Source: Ahrensia sp.
Lineage (GTDB): Bacteria > Pseudomonadota > Alphaproteobacteria > Rhizobiales > Rhizobiaceae
Direction: 5' to 3'
NCBI GenBank assembly: GCA_002698425.1
Contig: NZXU01000054.1
Location: 1 to 21,261 of the forward strand
DNA length: 21,261 nucleotides
Of the stretch, positions 7,355 through 15,045 are shown piece by piece (position 1 is the first letter of the stretch; each line of letters opens with the position of its first letter). Made by a program: the position numbers and the translations under genes. The notes below the pieces were generated by a model. It was given only the letters and a program-made list of their open reading frames with translations, was not told the DNA's origin and ran no database searches.

Positions 7355-7836
7355 GTCCGATTCCCAGCCTGTTGCGCTTTTACGAACTCCCGGACCTCTG
7401 CCTCTTCCTCCGCGCTCAACACGTCCGCGCCGGGCTTGCTTCGGTGCCGAACAAGGATGATGGCACCCGCCAATAGTACCACTACTGCGAACGCTGCCGG
7501 CGTAAGCCAGAGCACAGCGGTCTTTGGCTGGAACGGCGGGTTGAGCAAAACGAAATCTCCGTAGCGCGCCCGAATGAAATCAAGGACTTCCTTGTCATTG
7601 TCACCCTCGATAAGCCGTTCCCGAACCATCAGCCGCAGATCGCGCGCAACACCTGCATTCGAACTGTCGATGTCCTGGTTCTGGCAGACGACACACCGCA
7701 ACTTTTTCGAAATATCGCGTGCGCGCGCTTCCAACACCGGATCCGGCAGTATTTCGTCGGGTTCCACTGCATATGCCGATACTGGCGGCAACAGCAGTAC
7801 AACCATGATGACCAATATCCTGAACATTCTCATCAC
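7351..7836 (-). CDS. ccmH: Cytochrome c maturation protein CcmH (thiol reductase subunit)
   Basis: 161 residues. A signal peptide (1-23) is followed by the CcmH domain with LRCVVCQNQDIDSSNA (Cys48, Cys51) and the family motif DLRLMVRERLIEGDND. Next comes YGDFVLLNPPF, and then a C-terminal transmembrane helix (about 106-127) and a short cytoplasmic tail. CcmH reduces the CXXCH thiols of apocytochrome c, taking electrons from CcmG, before CcmF attaches heme. It overlaps ccmG upstream and ccmI downstream by 4 bases each (ATGA type), so the three are translationally coupled. It is also called CycL or CcmL in rhizobia. Confidence 0.95.
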   Translation of the reverse strand: MMRMFRILVIMVVLLLPPVSAYAVEPDEILPDPVLEARARDISKKLRCVVCQNQDIDSSNAGVARDLRLMVRERLIEGDNDKEVLDFIRARYGDFVLLNPPFQPKTAVLWLTPAAFAVVVLLAGAIILVRHRSKPGADVLSAEEEAEVREFVKAQQAGNRT

Positions 7837-8390
7837 TCGCTCGCGAACGCGCCGGCTTGTTTAAGCACCGTTCCGATTTTCCTCACGGCCTCGTCGCCAA
7901 TGATGGGACCGACATAGCGATAAAGCACGGTGCCGGTTTCCCCGACTATGAAGGTTTCGGGCACGCCGGAAATCCCCCATTCGATTCCGGCGCGGCCAGT
8001 CAGATCGGACCCGATACGCTCATAAGGATTCCCAAGTTCAGATAGCCAGCGCACGGCATCTGCAGGCTGGTCCTTGTAGTTGATTCCGAACAGGCGAATG
8101 CCTTCCCTCTCGACAAGATCCGTGAGCACCCGGTGTTCGGCGCGGCATGGCACGCACCACGACGCGAAAACATTCACGACGATAGGCTGGCTAGCGTTCA
8201 CCAAATCCGATCGCGCGAGCCCCGGAACGGATAAGCCTTCAATGGCTTCAAGTTGAAACTCTGGGACGGGTTGCGCAATCAGTACCGAGGGTATTTCGTT
8301 CGGATCACGGTCTGGATTGAGGCCCCAGAGGAAAAAGATCCCGAGAAAAAGCGCTATGAAAAAGGGCAATGATGCAAGCAATCGTGCCAT
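7833..8390 (-). CDS. ccmG: CcmG/DsbE membrane-anchored thioredoxin
   Basis: 185 residues. One N-terminal transmembrane anchor (about 5-23) precedes a periplasmic thioredoxin fold. The active site is FASWCVPCRAEH (Cys79, Cys82), and the CcmG-specific GINYKDQPADAVRWL insert and cis-Pro loop GVPETFIV (Pro143) are present. CcmG keeps CcmH and apocytochrome c reduced and is itself reduced by a DsbD/CcdA-type protein; the ScsB-like protein at 3895-6009 is a candidate donor. It starts 3 bases after ccmF and overlaps ccmH by 4 bases. Confidence 0.95.
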   Translation of the reverse strand: MARLLASLPFFIALFLGIFFLWGLNPDRDPNEIPSVLIAQPVPEFQLEAIEGLSVPGLARSDLVNASQPIVVNVFASWCVPCRAEHRVLTDLVEREGIRLFGINYKDQPADAVRWLSELGNPYERIGSDLTGRAGIEWGISGVPETFIVGETGTVLYRYVGPIIGDEAVRKIGTVLKQAGAFASE

Positions 8391-8393
8391 GAC

Positions 8394-10391
8394 TTATTCC
8401 GCTGGAACCGCCTGTGCATCTTTTACGGCGGGCCGTGGCGCCCCAACGCGCAAACGTCTGTCCGATAGCGACACCCCCCCTCCTAAAAATAATATTAGCG
8501 ACCCTACCCAGATCAGATTTACTAGAGGTTCGTAGAGAATGCGCAAAGTCCATTGACCGCTTTCTCGCGCCTTCTTTGACGAGGGCTCTGATATCGACGC
8601 ATATAAGTCTCCGGCCAAGGTCGAACGTATCGCTGACTCTGTAGTCGAACTTTGTGCGACGGGGTAGTTACGGCGTTCCGGGAAGAGTGTGGTGACAAGT
8701 TTTCCGTCTTTCTTAACCGATAACGAACCACGCTCGGCGAAGTAGTTTGGGCCTCTCACCCTCTCGACACCGTTAAAGGTTACCTCAAATCCCGCGATGG
8801 AAACAACGGAGCCCGGTTCAACGAAAGCGATTTCTTCGGACTTCCATATGCTCGAGCCGATGAAGCCGAACATCGCAATGGACAGGCCGACATGCGCCAA
8901 TGTCATCCCGTGAGCGGCGCGCGGGAGACCTTTCGCTCGGCGCAACGCTGTCGCCATCGGCAGCTCGAAAAGACGAATTCTCAATGCCCATTCTCTGACC
9001 GTTGCCAGGAACAGCCAAACTGAGAAAAAGATTGAGACATAACCCAGTACAGGTCCACCGCTGATAAAGTACCAAGCGGCAAGCGTGGCTAGCACGGTTA
9101 GCACTGCGACGAACTTCAAACGCTGCAGCACGCCTTTGAAGTCCGATCGCTTCCAAGACAAAAACGGCCCTATCCCCATGATGAATATGAGAGGCAGCAT
9201 AATGGGAACGAAGGTTATATTGAAAAAAGGCGGACCTACCGAGACTTTTTCACCCGTGACTGCTTCGAGAAACAACGGGTAGAGCGTGCCAACAAGCACA
9301 CTACCGGTTGCAGCCGCGAGAATCAGATTGTTAAGCATAAGACCGGACTCACGACTGATAGGCTTGAATAGTCCACCGCCTTCCATCATCGGCGCCCGCC
9401 ACGCGTAGAGAGCAAGCGAGCCACAAATGGAAATGCCGAGTAACATGAGGATATACAGACCGCGTTCCGGATCGACCGCGAATGCATGGACCGAGGTCAA
9501 CAGACCGGAGCGAACTATGAACGTTCCTAACAGCGAAAGAGAAAACGTGAGGATTGCCAGCAAGATTGTCCAGCTTTTGAAAGCATCACGCTTTTCCGTC
9601 ACGATGGCCGAATGCAACAAGGCGGTTCCCAATAGCCACGGCATGAAACTCACATTCTCGACTGGATCCCAAAACCACCATCCGCCCCAACCGAGTTCAT
9701 AGTAAGCCCACCACGATCCGAGCGCGATCCCGGCGGTAAGACTCATCCAGGCCGCCAAGGTCCATGGTCGGACCCATCGAGCCCAAGCGGCATCGATGCG
9801 GCCTTCGAGAAGCGCGGCGACAGCAAAAGAAAAAACAATCGAAAACCCGACATAACCAAAATATAGGAGTGGCGGATGCATGGCGAGACCGACATCCTGC
9901 AGAAGCGGATTAAGGTCACGTCCATCTGGCGGCGGCGGAAAGACGCGTTCAAACGGATTTGAAGTAAGCAATAGAAACGACAAGAAACCTACGCTGATCC
10001 ATGCCTGCACAGACAATGTACGCGCCTTGACGGCTTCGGGAATGTTTGAGCCAAACAGGGAAACACTGGCACCAAATACGACAAGGATAAGCACCCAAAG
10101 CAGCAGCGACCCTTCGTGACTACCCCAAGTACCGGCCACTTTGAACAACAGCGGCTTTAGTGAATGAGAATTCTCCGCGACATTCAAAACGGTGAAATCG
10201 CTAACTACAAACGACCACATGAGACTGGCGAAGGCGAGCGCGACGAACAGCAACTGGCCGACCGATGTCGCTCGGGTTGACCCCATCCAGAGAAGGTTCT
10301 TCTTCGCAACTCCGATCAGCGGAAGTACGCTTTGCACGAGGGCAAGAGCGAGCGCCAAGGCTAGCGCGAAATGACCCATTTCAGGTACCAT
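8394..10391 (-). CDS. ccmF: Cytochrome c heme lyase subunit CcmF
   Basis: 665 residues, full length, with many transmembrane helices. MVPEMGHFALALAL is the usual CcmF start. The heme-handling tryptophan-rich motif reads GWGGWWFWDPVENVSFMPW (about residues 234-252). Conserved flanking His positions include SHEG (residues 91-94), MHPPLLY (171-177), LLHSAI (258-263) and a later TSVHAF. CcmF is the inner-membrane core that takes heme from holo-CcmE and joins it to reduced apocytochrome with CcmH/I. GAGG lies just upstream of the start. A 64-base gap separates it from the SHOCT gene. No ccmE, ccmA, ccmB, ccmC or ccmD is in the window, so it must depend on a CcmE made elsewhere. Confidence 0.96.
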   Translation of the reverse strand: MVPEMGHFALALALALALVQSVLPLIGVAKKNLLWMGSTRATSVGQLLFVALAFASLMWSFVVSDFTVLNVAENSHSLKPLLFKVAGTWGSHEGSLLLWVLILVVFGASVSLFGSNIPEAVKARTLSVQAWISVGFLSFLLLTSNPFERVFPPPPDGRDLNPLLQDVGLAMHPPLLYFGYVGFSIVFSFAVAALLEGRIDAAWARWVRPWTLAAWMSLTAGIALGSWWAYYELGWGGWWFWDPVENVSFMPWLLGTALLHSAIVTEKRDAFKSWTILLAILTFSLSLLGTFIVRSGLLTSVHAFAVDPERGLYILMLLGISICGSLALYAWRAPMMEGGGLFKPISRESGLMLNNLILAAATGSVLVGTLYPLFLEAVTGEKVSVGPPFFNITFVPIMLPLIFIMGIGPFLSWKRSDFKGVLQRLKFVAVLTVLATLAAWYFISGGPVLGYVSIFFSVWLFLATVREWALRIRLFELPMATALRRAKGLPRAAHGMTLAHVGLSIAMFGFIGSSIWKSEEIAFVEPGSVVSIAGFEVTFNGVERVRGPNYFAERGSLSVKKDGKLVTTLFPERRNYPVAQSSTTESAIRSTLAGDLYASISEPSSKKARESGQWTLRILYEPLVNLIWVGSLILFLGGGVSLSDRRLRVGAPRPAVKDAQAVPAE

Positions 10392-10455
10392 GTTTCAACC
10401 TCGCTGCAATGCAATGCTGTTCACTTCTGAAAGGCTGTCGTGCGAGAAAGCGCGA

Positions 10456-10773
10456 TCATTCTTCGAGAGCGGCTTTCCGCTTGCGATACTCGTCCTCATC
10501 GATTTCGCCTTTGGCAAATCTGTCTTTAAGAACATCGATCGCCTTGGAGGTGTGCGCACCGGATTTGTTATCGGTGAGCCAGCGAACTGCGAAAAAAACG
10601 AGTACGATTACAACTCCCCAGAACACCAACATCATGAGACCGCCCAGCATCCCATATCCTCCGCCCCACGCCATATGGGTATAGTCACGGATCCAGGGCC
10701 CTTCCGGATCTGCCTTTGCACCCGAAGTCACAAACAAAGTCGCCAGTCCCATAGCTACTGATCTTAGTCTCAT
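10456..10773 (-). CDS. SHOCT-domain small membrane protein
   Basis: 105 residues from the ATG at 10773, chosen because AAGAGG lies just upstream and a signal-like segment follows (MRLRSVAMGLATLFVTSGAKA). A Gly/Met-rich linker (HMAWGGGYGMLGGLMM) leads into one transmembrane helix (about 44-66). It ends with a SHOCT domain (about 77-104, IDVLKDRFAKGEIDEDEYRKRKAALEE). SHOCT is a short C-terminal helix pair found at the end of many membrane proteins, and this protein type is frequent in metal-resistance and respiratory clusters; its function is unknown. It lies 23 bases after the sensor kinase gene and ahead of ccmF on the same strand, so it probably shares the operon. Confidence 0.85.
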   Translation of the reverse strand: MRLRSVAMGLATLFVTSGAKADPEGPWIRDYTHMAWGGGYGMLGGLMMLVFWGVVIVLVFFAVRWLTDNKSGAHTSKAIDVLKDRFAKGEIDEDEYRKRKAALEE

Positions 10774-10796
10774 CTCAGTGCCTCTTCTTGAGTGAA

Positions 10797-12179
10797 TTAT
10801 GCCGAGATTGGTATTGTAATAGTGACGCACAGGCCGCCTTGTTCCCGGTTCTGAAGCGCTATGTCTCCGCCGTGCCCGCGAATGATTGTGCGTGCGATTG
10901 CCAATCCCAAGCCGTAGCCTCCTGTCTCCAGCGATCTCGAAGTTTCCAGCCGGAAAAATGGCTCGAACACCCGTTGGAGTTCAGCTTCTGGAATGCCGGG
11001 GCCATCATCATGGACTGTGATGACCAATTCATCTCCGCGCGTGAAATATCGAACATGCGCGGAACCACCATAGCGAATTGCGTTCTTGATGACGTTGCGC
11101 AATGCCCTCCGCAAAGCGGTAGGCCGGAACCGCGCCAAGACTTCTGGACCGGTTTCCAAGGAGAACGAGGAATTAGGTTCCAATTTCAATCCGAGGAAGA
11201 ACTCTTGGACATTAACTTCCTCCGTATCCTCGATAGCGCTCATTCCGCGTGCGAAGACCAGCGTAGACTCCACCATAGTTTGCATTTCTTCGATTGAAGC
11301 GATCAGACTCTCGCGGGTTTCCTGGTCATCAACCATCTCGCTTCGTACTCGCATGGCGGTGAGCGGAGACCTCAGATCGTGCCCCAGAGCTGCCAGCAAA
11401 AGCGTGCGATCGGAAATGAAGCGCGTGAGCCTATTGTGCATCTGGTTAAAAGCGAACGTGAGTTGCCGGATTTCGCTTGGACCAGACATCTTGAGGTTGG
11501 CGACACCCTCGCCCCGGCCTAGTTTCTCGGCAGCTACAGCGAGGCGCCGCAACGGCCCTGTTAACTGAGTAAGGAGAAACCAAAAGACGGCGACAAGTAT
11601 CGCAGCTGCTGTAAGCGCAAAAGTCACCATCGAATAGACCGGCCATTGAAGCGGCGGTCGCTCAAATCGTGTACCGACATTCAGCCATTGGCCGCCCGAT
11701 AACGCGATCGATAGGTTCATCTCAACGGCGGAAAGCTCACCGCGCATCATCGCAATATGCATTTCAGCCATGTCGGGCGACAAATGGGGCAACGGTAGTA
11801 TCCGGCCCTCGATTTGGTGCAGCTCAACACGGATATCACGACTGTAGGTGTCGCCCAACAAGGTTCGAATACGGGATTCGACCACGCCCCCGCCGGCGGG
11901 ATCATTATGATCAACAGCCGCGTGTTCACCTATCTCAAATCTCACCAAAGGCGAATTTGCTGCTCTTAGTATTGATTCTCGAAGATCCGGCGATGCTTCT
12001 TCTATTAATTTTGCCACATTTGCGGCACGTCCTGCTGCTTCGAATCCGAGTGCGGCCCTGACCGCTAAACTTCGCTCGTCGGCGAAAAACCACAAACTAA
12101 ACAACTGCGCAATTATCAGAGCAGCAATTACTAGCAGCACTAATTGCAATCGCAGGCTATTAAGAGAAACCCGGATCAT
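10797..12179 (-). CDS. Membrane sensor histidine kinase
   Basis: 460 residues. TM1 (about 10-32), a periplasmic sensor region (33-180) and TM2 (about 183-205) come first. A HAMP domain follows (206-258), then the dimerisation/phosphoacceptor box ALGHDLRSPLTAMR with His267. The ATP-binding boxes are N (NVIKNAIRYGG, 362-372), G1 (DDGPGIP, 391-397), F (FEPFFR) and G2 (GYGLGL, 421-426). This is the EnvZ/QseC-like orthodox kinase layout and all catalytic residues are present. The sensor region holds a Met/His-rich stretch (His132, Met137, Met140, His141, Met144, Met145, Met154) that could bind a metal; this is inference. Its start overlaps the response regulator stop by 4 bases, so the two form a cognate pair. 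Confidence 0.95.
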   Translation of the reverse strand: MIRVSLNSLRLQLVLLVIAALIIAQLFSLWFFADERSLAVRAALGFEAAGRAANVAKLIEEASPDLRESILRAANSPLVRFEIGEHAAVDHNDPAGGGVVESRIRTLLGDTYSRDIRVELHQIEGRILPLPHLSPDMAEMHIAMMRGELSAVEMNLSIALSGGQWLNVGTRFERPPLQWPVYSMVTFALTAAAILVAVFWFLLTQLTGPLRRLAVAAEKLGRGEGVANLKMSGPSEIRQLTFAFNQMHNRLTRFISDRTLLLAALGHDLRSPLTAMRVRSEMVDDQETRESLIASIEEMQTMVESTLVFARGMSAIEDTEEVNVQEFFLGLKLEPNSSFSLETGPEVLARFRPTALRRALRNVIKNAIRYGGSAHVRYFTRGDELVITVHDDGPGIPEAELQRVFEPFFRLETSRSLETGGYGLGLAIARTIIRGHGGDIALQNREQGGLCVTITIPISA

Positions 12180-12898
12180 TCCAGAACCTCTATATTCACC
12201 GCAAGGCAGTACCCTTCATTCCGAACGGTCTTGATGATTTTCGGTCGCAGGACATCAACCTCTATCTTCCGCCTGAGACGACTGATTTGGTTATCGATGG
12301 TACGGTCGAGTGGCCCCGCCGACCTTCCGGCGGTGAATTCGAGTAACTGCTCGCGGCTCAACACCAAACGCGCTCGTTTGAGAAGTATGATTAGAAGCTT
12401 GAAGTCCGAGGACGTGAGACGGATTTCATTATTCGCCTCATCGACAAGCACATGCTTGTCAACATCGAAAACCAAATGCCCGAAGCGTATGCGCTTCCCG
12501 GCGAAATCGCCTGCGTGCTTCTCCATCTGTCGCGAACGACGTAAAATTGCCTTTATGCGCGCCAATAGTTCGCGAGGATTGAACGGTTTCGCCAGATAAT
12601 CATCGGCTCCGGTCTCAAGGCCGACAATTCGATCGGTTTCCTCGCCCAATGCCGTTAGCATTAAGATTGGAAGATCGCGCTCAATTGAAAGCCGACGACA
12701 CAGGGACAATCCACTCTCGCCAGGCATCATCACATCGAGGACCAAGAGGTCGAAATGGCCGGTCGAGAGCCTCTCGTCCGCCTCGCGGGCGTCCTTTGCA
12801 CATGTCGCCTGCATCCCGCTTTTTTCGAGAAATCGCTTAACGCTTTCCCGAATCTCTTTGTGATCGTCAACGACGAGTATGTGCGGAACAACAGACAC
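12176..12898 (-). CDS. OmpR/PhoB-family response regulator
   Basis: 240 residues from a GTG start preceded by AGAAGAGAA. The receiver domain has the acidic pair D11-D12 (VVDDHKE), phosphoacceptor D55 (LLVLDVMMPG), T82 (LTAL) and K104 (LAKPF), all intact. A winged-helix DNA-binding domain follows (about 135-235), ending in RTIDNQISRLRRKIE and TVRNEGYCL. It is the first gene of the minus-strand operon and is coupled to the kinase gene by a 4-base overlap. It probably controls this operon and perhaps the neighbouring cytochrome, scs-like and DUF2933 genes, but no binding site could be assigned. No clear promoter was recognised in the 130 bases upstream. Confidence 0.95.
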   Translation of the reverse strand: MSVVPHILVVDDHKEIRESVKRFLEKSGMQATCAKDAREADERLSTGHFDLLVLDVMMPGESGLSLCRRLSIERDLPILMLTALGEETDRIVGLETGADDYLAKPFNPRELLARIKAILRRSRQMEKHAGDFAGKRIRFGHLVFDVDKHVLVDEANNEIRLTSSDFKLLIILLKRARLVLSREQLLEFTAGRSAGPLDRTIDNQISRLRRKIEVDVLRPKIIKTVRNEGYCLAVNIEVLE

Positions 12899-13380
12899 TT
12901 CATTCTCTTCTAGTTAAAGAAATCACAGTTGGTCAGAGGAAAAATTGTCACCATTTGTATCAGAAGGCATTTGACGCGGACCACAGACCTGTTTCCCGCT
13001 AATCCCAACCTCTTTGGCAATCCTGGATTAACCCGCCCAAACGTCCAGTAAGGTCATCATCCCCATCGCGATGCGCGCCATATGATGGCGGTACGACATC
13101 AACGGCGCTTCCTCGCCCGCGTCAAAGGCAATCATAACTTATTAGATCGGCCGGGACATGTACCGGGTCGCGCATAGCTCCGATGAACCGATTGCCCGTC
13201 ACACCACCCAACTTGAAACCGTGCCTGAACAATTGTATCAGATGGTCATCATAAACATGTCTGGAATATTGTAACGTGATGGATCTTGCGAGAGAAAAGT
13301 CGGCTTGATCATAGATGTTCGCGCAGCGCTTCGTAATGCGTTTTCCATTTAAGGCGCCGTACGCTCTTGCTAGCTTATGG
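12899..13380. other. Region between response regulator and IS3 remnant
   Basis: About 480 bases without an intact gene. The first 130 bases should hold the promoter of the regulator-kinase-ccm operon, but no convincing -35/-10 pair was found. From 13028 on, the minus strand carries protein-like text, listed separately as a possible gene remnant. Confidence 0.5.
13028..13380 (-). pseudogene. Possible remnant of an unidentified gene, C-terminal part
   Basis: The minus strand is open from the IS3 element to a stop at 13122 and reads like real protein (for example DQADFSLARSITLQYSRHVY, then GGVTGNRFIGAM). Near 13125-13135 a shift to another frame continues for 35 codons (MIAFDAGEEAPLMSYRHHMA) to a stop at 13028. 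The picture fits the C-terminal end of a gene cut by the IS3 insertion and later frameshifted. No family is recognised. Because the same minus frame is also open across the IS3 orfA by chance, coding status is uncertain. Confidence 0.28.
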
Positions 13381-13466
13381 TGTCCGGGTTCAGCGCCAAT
13401 GAGACAATTTCGGCTTAACGGATAGAGGAGGATTTCTGGCTCATCGTAGCCCTTCAACGAGCGAAG

Positions 13467-13841
13467 ATGAGACGGAAATCCGGGACACAGAAAGAGCCGG
13501 CAGAGAAGGTCATCAAGGACATCCGCCGCGCCACCCGCAAACAGTATTCGGCGGAGGAGAAGATCCGCATCGTGCTGGAAGGCCTGCGTGGCGAGGAGAG
13601 CATTGCCGCGCTGTGCCGGCGTTAGGGCATTGCCGAGAGCCTCTATTACAATTGGTCGAAGGAGTTCCGCGAGGCCGTCAAGAAGCGGTCGGCGGGCGAC
13701 ACCGCGCGTGCAGCCACCACCGACGAGGTGAAGGTGCTGCGCAAGGAGGCCCGCGACCTGAAAGAGGTCGTCGCTGAGCAGGCGCTGGAACTGCGGTTGG
13801 TCAAAAAAAGCATGATCGCGGATGGGGGCGACGACGCATGA
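13467..13841 (+). pseudogene. IS3-family transposase OrfA with internal stop
   Basis: Starting at the ATG at 13467 the frame reads as OrfA of an IS3-family element: a helix-turn-helix region (YSAEEKIRIVLEGLRGEESI, then AALCRR) and a leucine-rich coiled-coil end (TDEVKVLRKEARDLKEVVAE). A TAG at 13623-13625 interrupts it after AALCRR, where relatives have Glu (GAG), so a single base change explains the stop. After the stop the frame continues GIAESLYYNWSKEF to a TGA at 13839-13841. The ATGA at 13838 begins orfB, the usual IS3 overlap. Confidence 0.85.
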
Positions 13842-14118
13842 GATACCCCGCATCCGAGAAGCTGGAGATCATCCGGCTCGTCGAGCAGTCGCATCTTCCG
13901 GCCAAGCGCACGCTGGACAAGCTCGGCATTCCGCGCGCGACTTTCAATCGTGGTATGACCGCTTCCTGACAGGTGGCGTCGATGCACTGGAAGACCGCAA
14001 GCCTCAACCCAAGCGGGTCTGGAACCGCATTCCCGACGAGGTGCGCCAGAAGGTTATCGATCTAGCCCTCGATGAACCGGAGCTATCACCACGGGAACTG
14101 GCTGTGACATTCACGGAC
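13838..14118 (+). pseudogene. IS3-family transposase OrfB, N-terminal part, frameshifted and truncated
   Basis: From the ATG at 13838 the frame reads MRYPASEKLEIIRLVEQSHL and on to IPRATFNR, then stops after a few wrong residues. Losing one base near 13951 (NRWYDRF becomes NRGMTAS) explains this. The neighbouring frame continues WYDRFLTGGVDALEDRKPQP and later ELSPRELAVTFTD up to about 14118. There the IS3 text ends and IS5-type transposase begins. The DDE catalytic core of OrfB is missing. Confidence 0.85.
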
Positions 14119-14568
14119 ATTCCCGCCTTCGGCTACAAGAACCACGCGGCAATCGACCGGCACCATGGCTTCATCCGCGGCTGGAACGTGACGAGTGCGG
14201 CCGCCTGGGACGGTGCGCAGCTCCGCAATTTCCTGGACCGGAGCAATACAGGCTCGACGGTGTGGGCAGACACGGCCTACCGTTCGAAGGCGAATGAAGC
14301 CCGGCTCGAACGGCACGGCTTCATCTCCGACATCCATTCGAAGAAGCCAAAAGGGCGACCACTGGGCGAGGCGACGTCTTGCGCCAGGGTGCGGCGTCCA
14401 CGGATCCGGTCATGCATCGAGCATGTCTTTGCGCGGCAGAAGGCGCAGATGAACCACGTCGTGCGCACCATCGGCATGAAGCGGGCGCGGGTGAAGATCG
14501 GCATGTCCAACCTCGCTTACAACATGCTGCGTCTCGTCTGGCACGAGGGGCAACGTGCGCCCGCATGA
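14119..14568 (+). pseudogene. IS5-family transposase, C-terminal fragment
   Basis: The frame reads IPAFGYKNHAAIDRHHGFIR, then TVWADTAYRSKANEARLERH, a KKPKGRPLGE stretch, and RSCIEHVFARQKAQMNHVVR with a final NLAYNMLRLVW. These are the DDE transposase C-terminal motifs of IS5-family elements (Asp of WADTAY, Glu of IEHVFARQK). The N-terminal half with the first catalytic Asp is absent. It is fused in frame to IS3 OrfB text, so gene callers will report one 248-residue ORF (13822-14568); that ORF is an artefact of two elements. The right end of the fragment lies somewhere in 14569-14712. Confidence 0.85.
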
Positions 14569-14712
14569 CGCCGAAATGGCCCGAGCCGACAGCGCGCCGG
14601 CCCAAATCACACCTCGGAAGGTCAGAAAACCTCTGTAATCACAGCCGGCATCCAGCCAATCTGCGCATCTCGACCATTTCCGGGCCGCAAACGTCGGTCA
14701 TTAGAAGCGTCC

Positions 14713-14820
14713 GATTGGTTCCACAATCGTCGCTTGCTGAATTTCATCGGCAACACTCCGCCAGCAGAGGCCGAAGAAAAATTCAACGTAGCTCTGGAAA
14801 CTTCAGAAATGGCCACGTAA
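14713..14820 (+). pseudogene. IS3-family OrfB C-terminal tail
   Basis: 36 codons ending at TAA 14818-14820 read DWFHNRRLLNFIGNTPPAEA followed by EEKFNVALETSEMAT. This is the characteristic C-terminus of IS3-type OrfB proteins (WF-x-RRLL, then IGN-x-PPAEAE). It lies beyond the IS5 fragment, so the IS5 sequence probably landed in orfB and the middle was lost. The C-terminal end of IS3 may come from the same copy as the orfA above, but that is inference. Confidence 0.75.
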
Positions 14821-14857
14821 GTTATTGATCGGCCTCCGTCACACGCGGGGCGGTTCA

Positions 14858-15045
14858 GTTGCGATGGTTGGCTAGGCCTAAACATCTGCGTGACGCAATC
14901 GGCCAAATGGCGGAGCGGAGCTCCAAAGGAGCCTATGCACGATAGGCAAAAATAAAAATTGATCCATACAATCGGCAACGATCTGGGCTTAGGCTGACGC
15001 AGGCCGAGCTAAACCGTGCCGCATCGTTTTGGTCAGGATTCGCAA
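14858..15045. other. Intergenic region before the L,D-transpeptidase
   Basis: No gene is seen. A short hairpin GCTCC, 3-base loop, GGAGC occurs near 14919-14931. An A-rich stretch (14946-14958) precedes the gene by about 90 bases and may be part of its promoter, but no clear -35/-10 pair could be fixed. Confidence 0.35.

Larger units (their letters stand above)
13381..14857 (+). mobile_element. Decayed IS3-family element with IS5-family fragment inside
   Basis: The scar contains IS3 orfA (13467-13841), the start of orfB (13838 to about 14118), an IS5-family transposase C-terminus (about 14119-14568) and the IS3 orfB tail (14713-14820). Just after the orfB stop the text runs into GCGGGGCGGTTCA (ending at 14857), which looks like an IS3-type right end finishing in CA. 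A matching left inverted repeat was not found, so the left limit (about 13381, at TGTCCGGG) is a guess. The element cannot transpose by itself because both reading frames are broken. Confidence 0.6.

Noticed and set aside
13122..13853. Long minus-strand ORF of 243 codons
   Set aside because: Most of it is the antisense of IS3 orfA; only the part beyond the element (below about 13380) looks like possible real coding, listed separately as a remnant.
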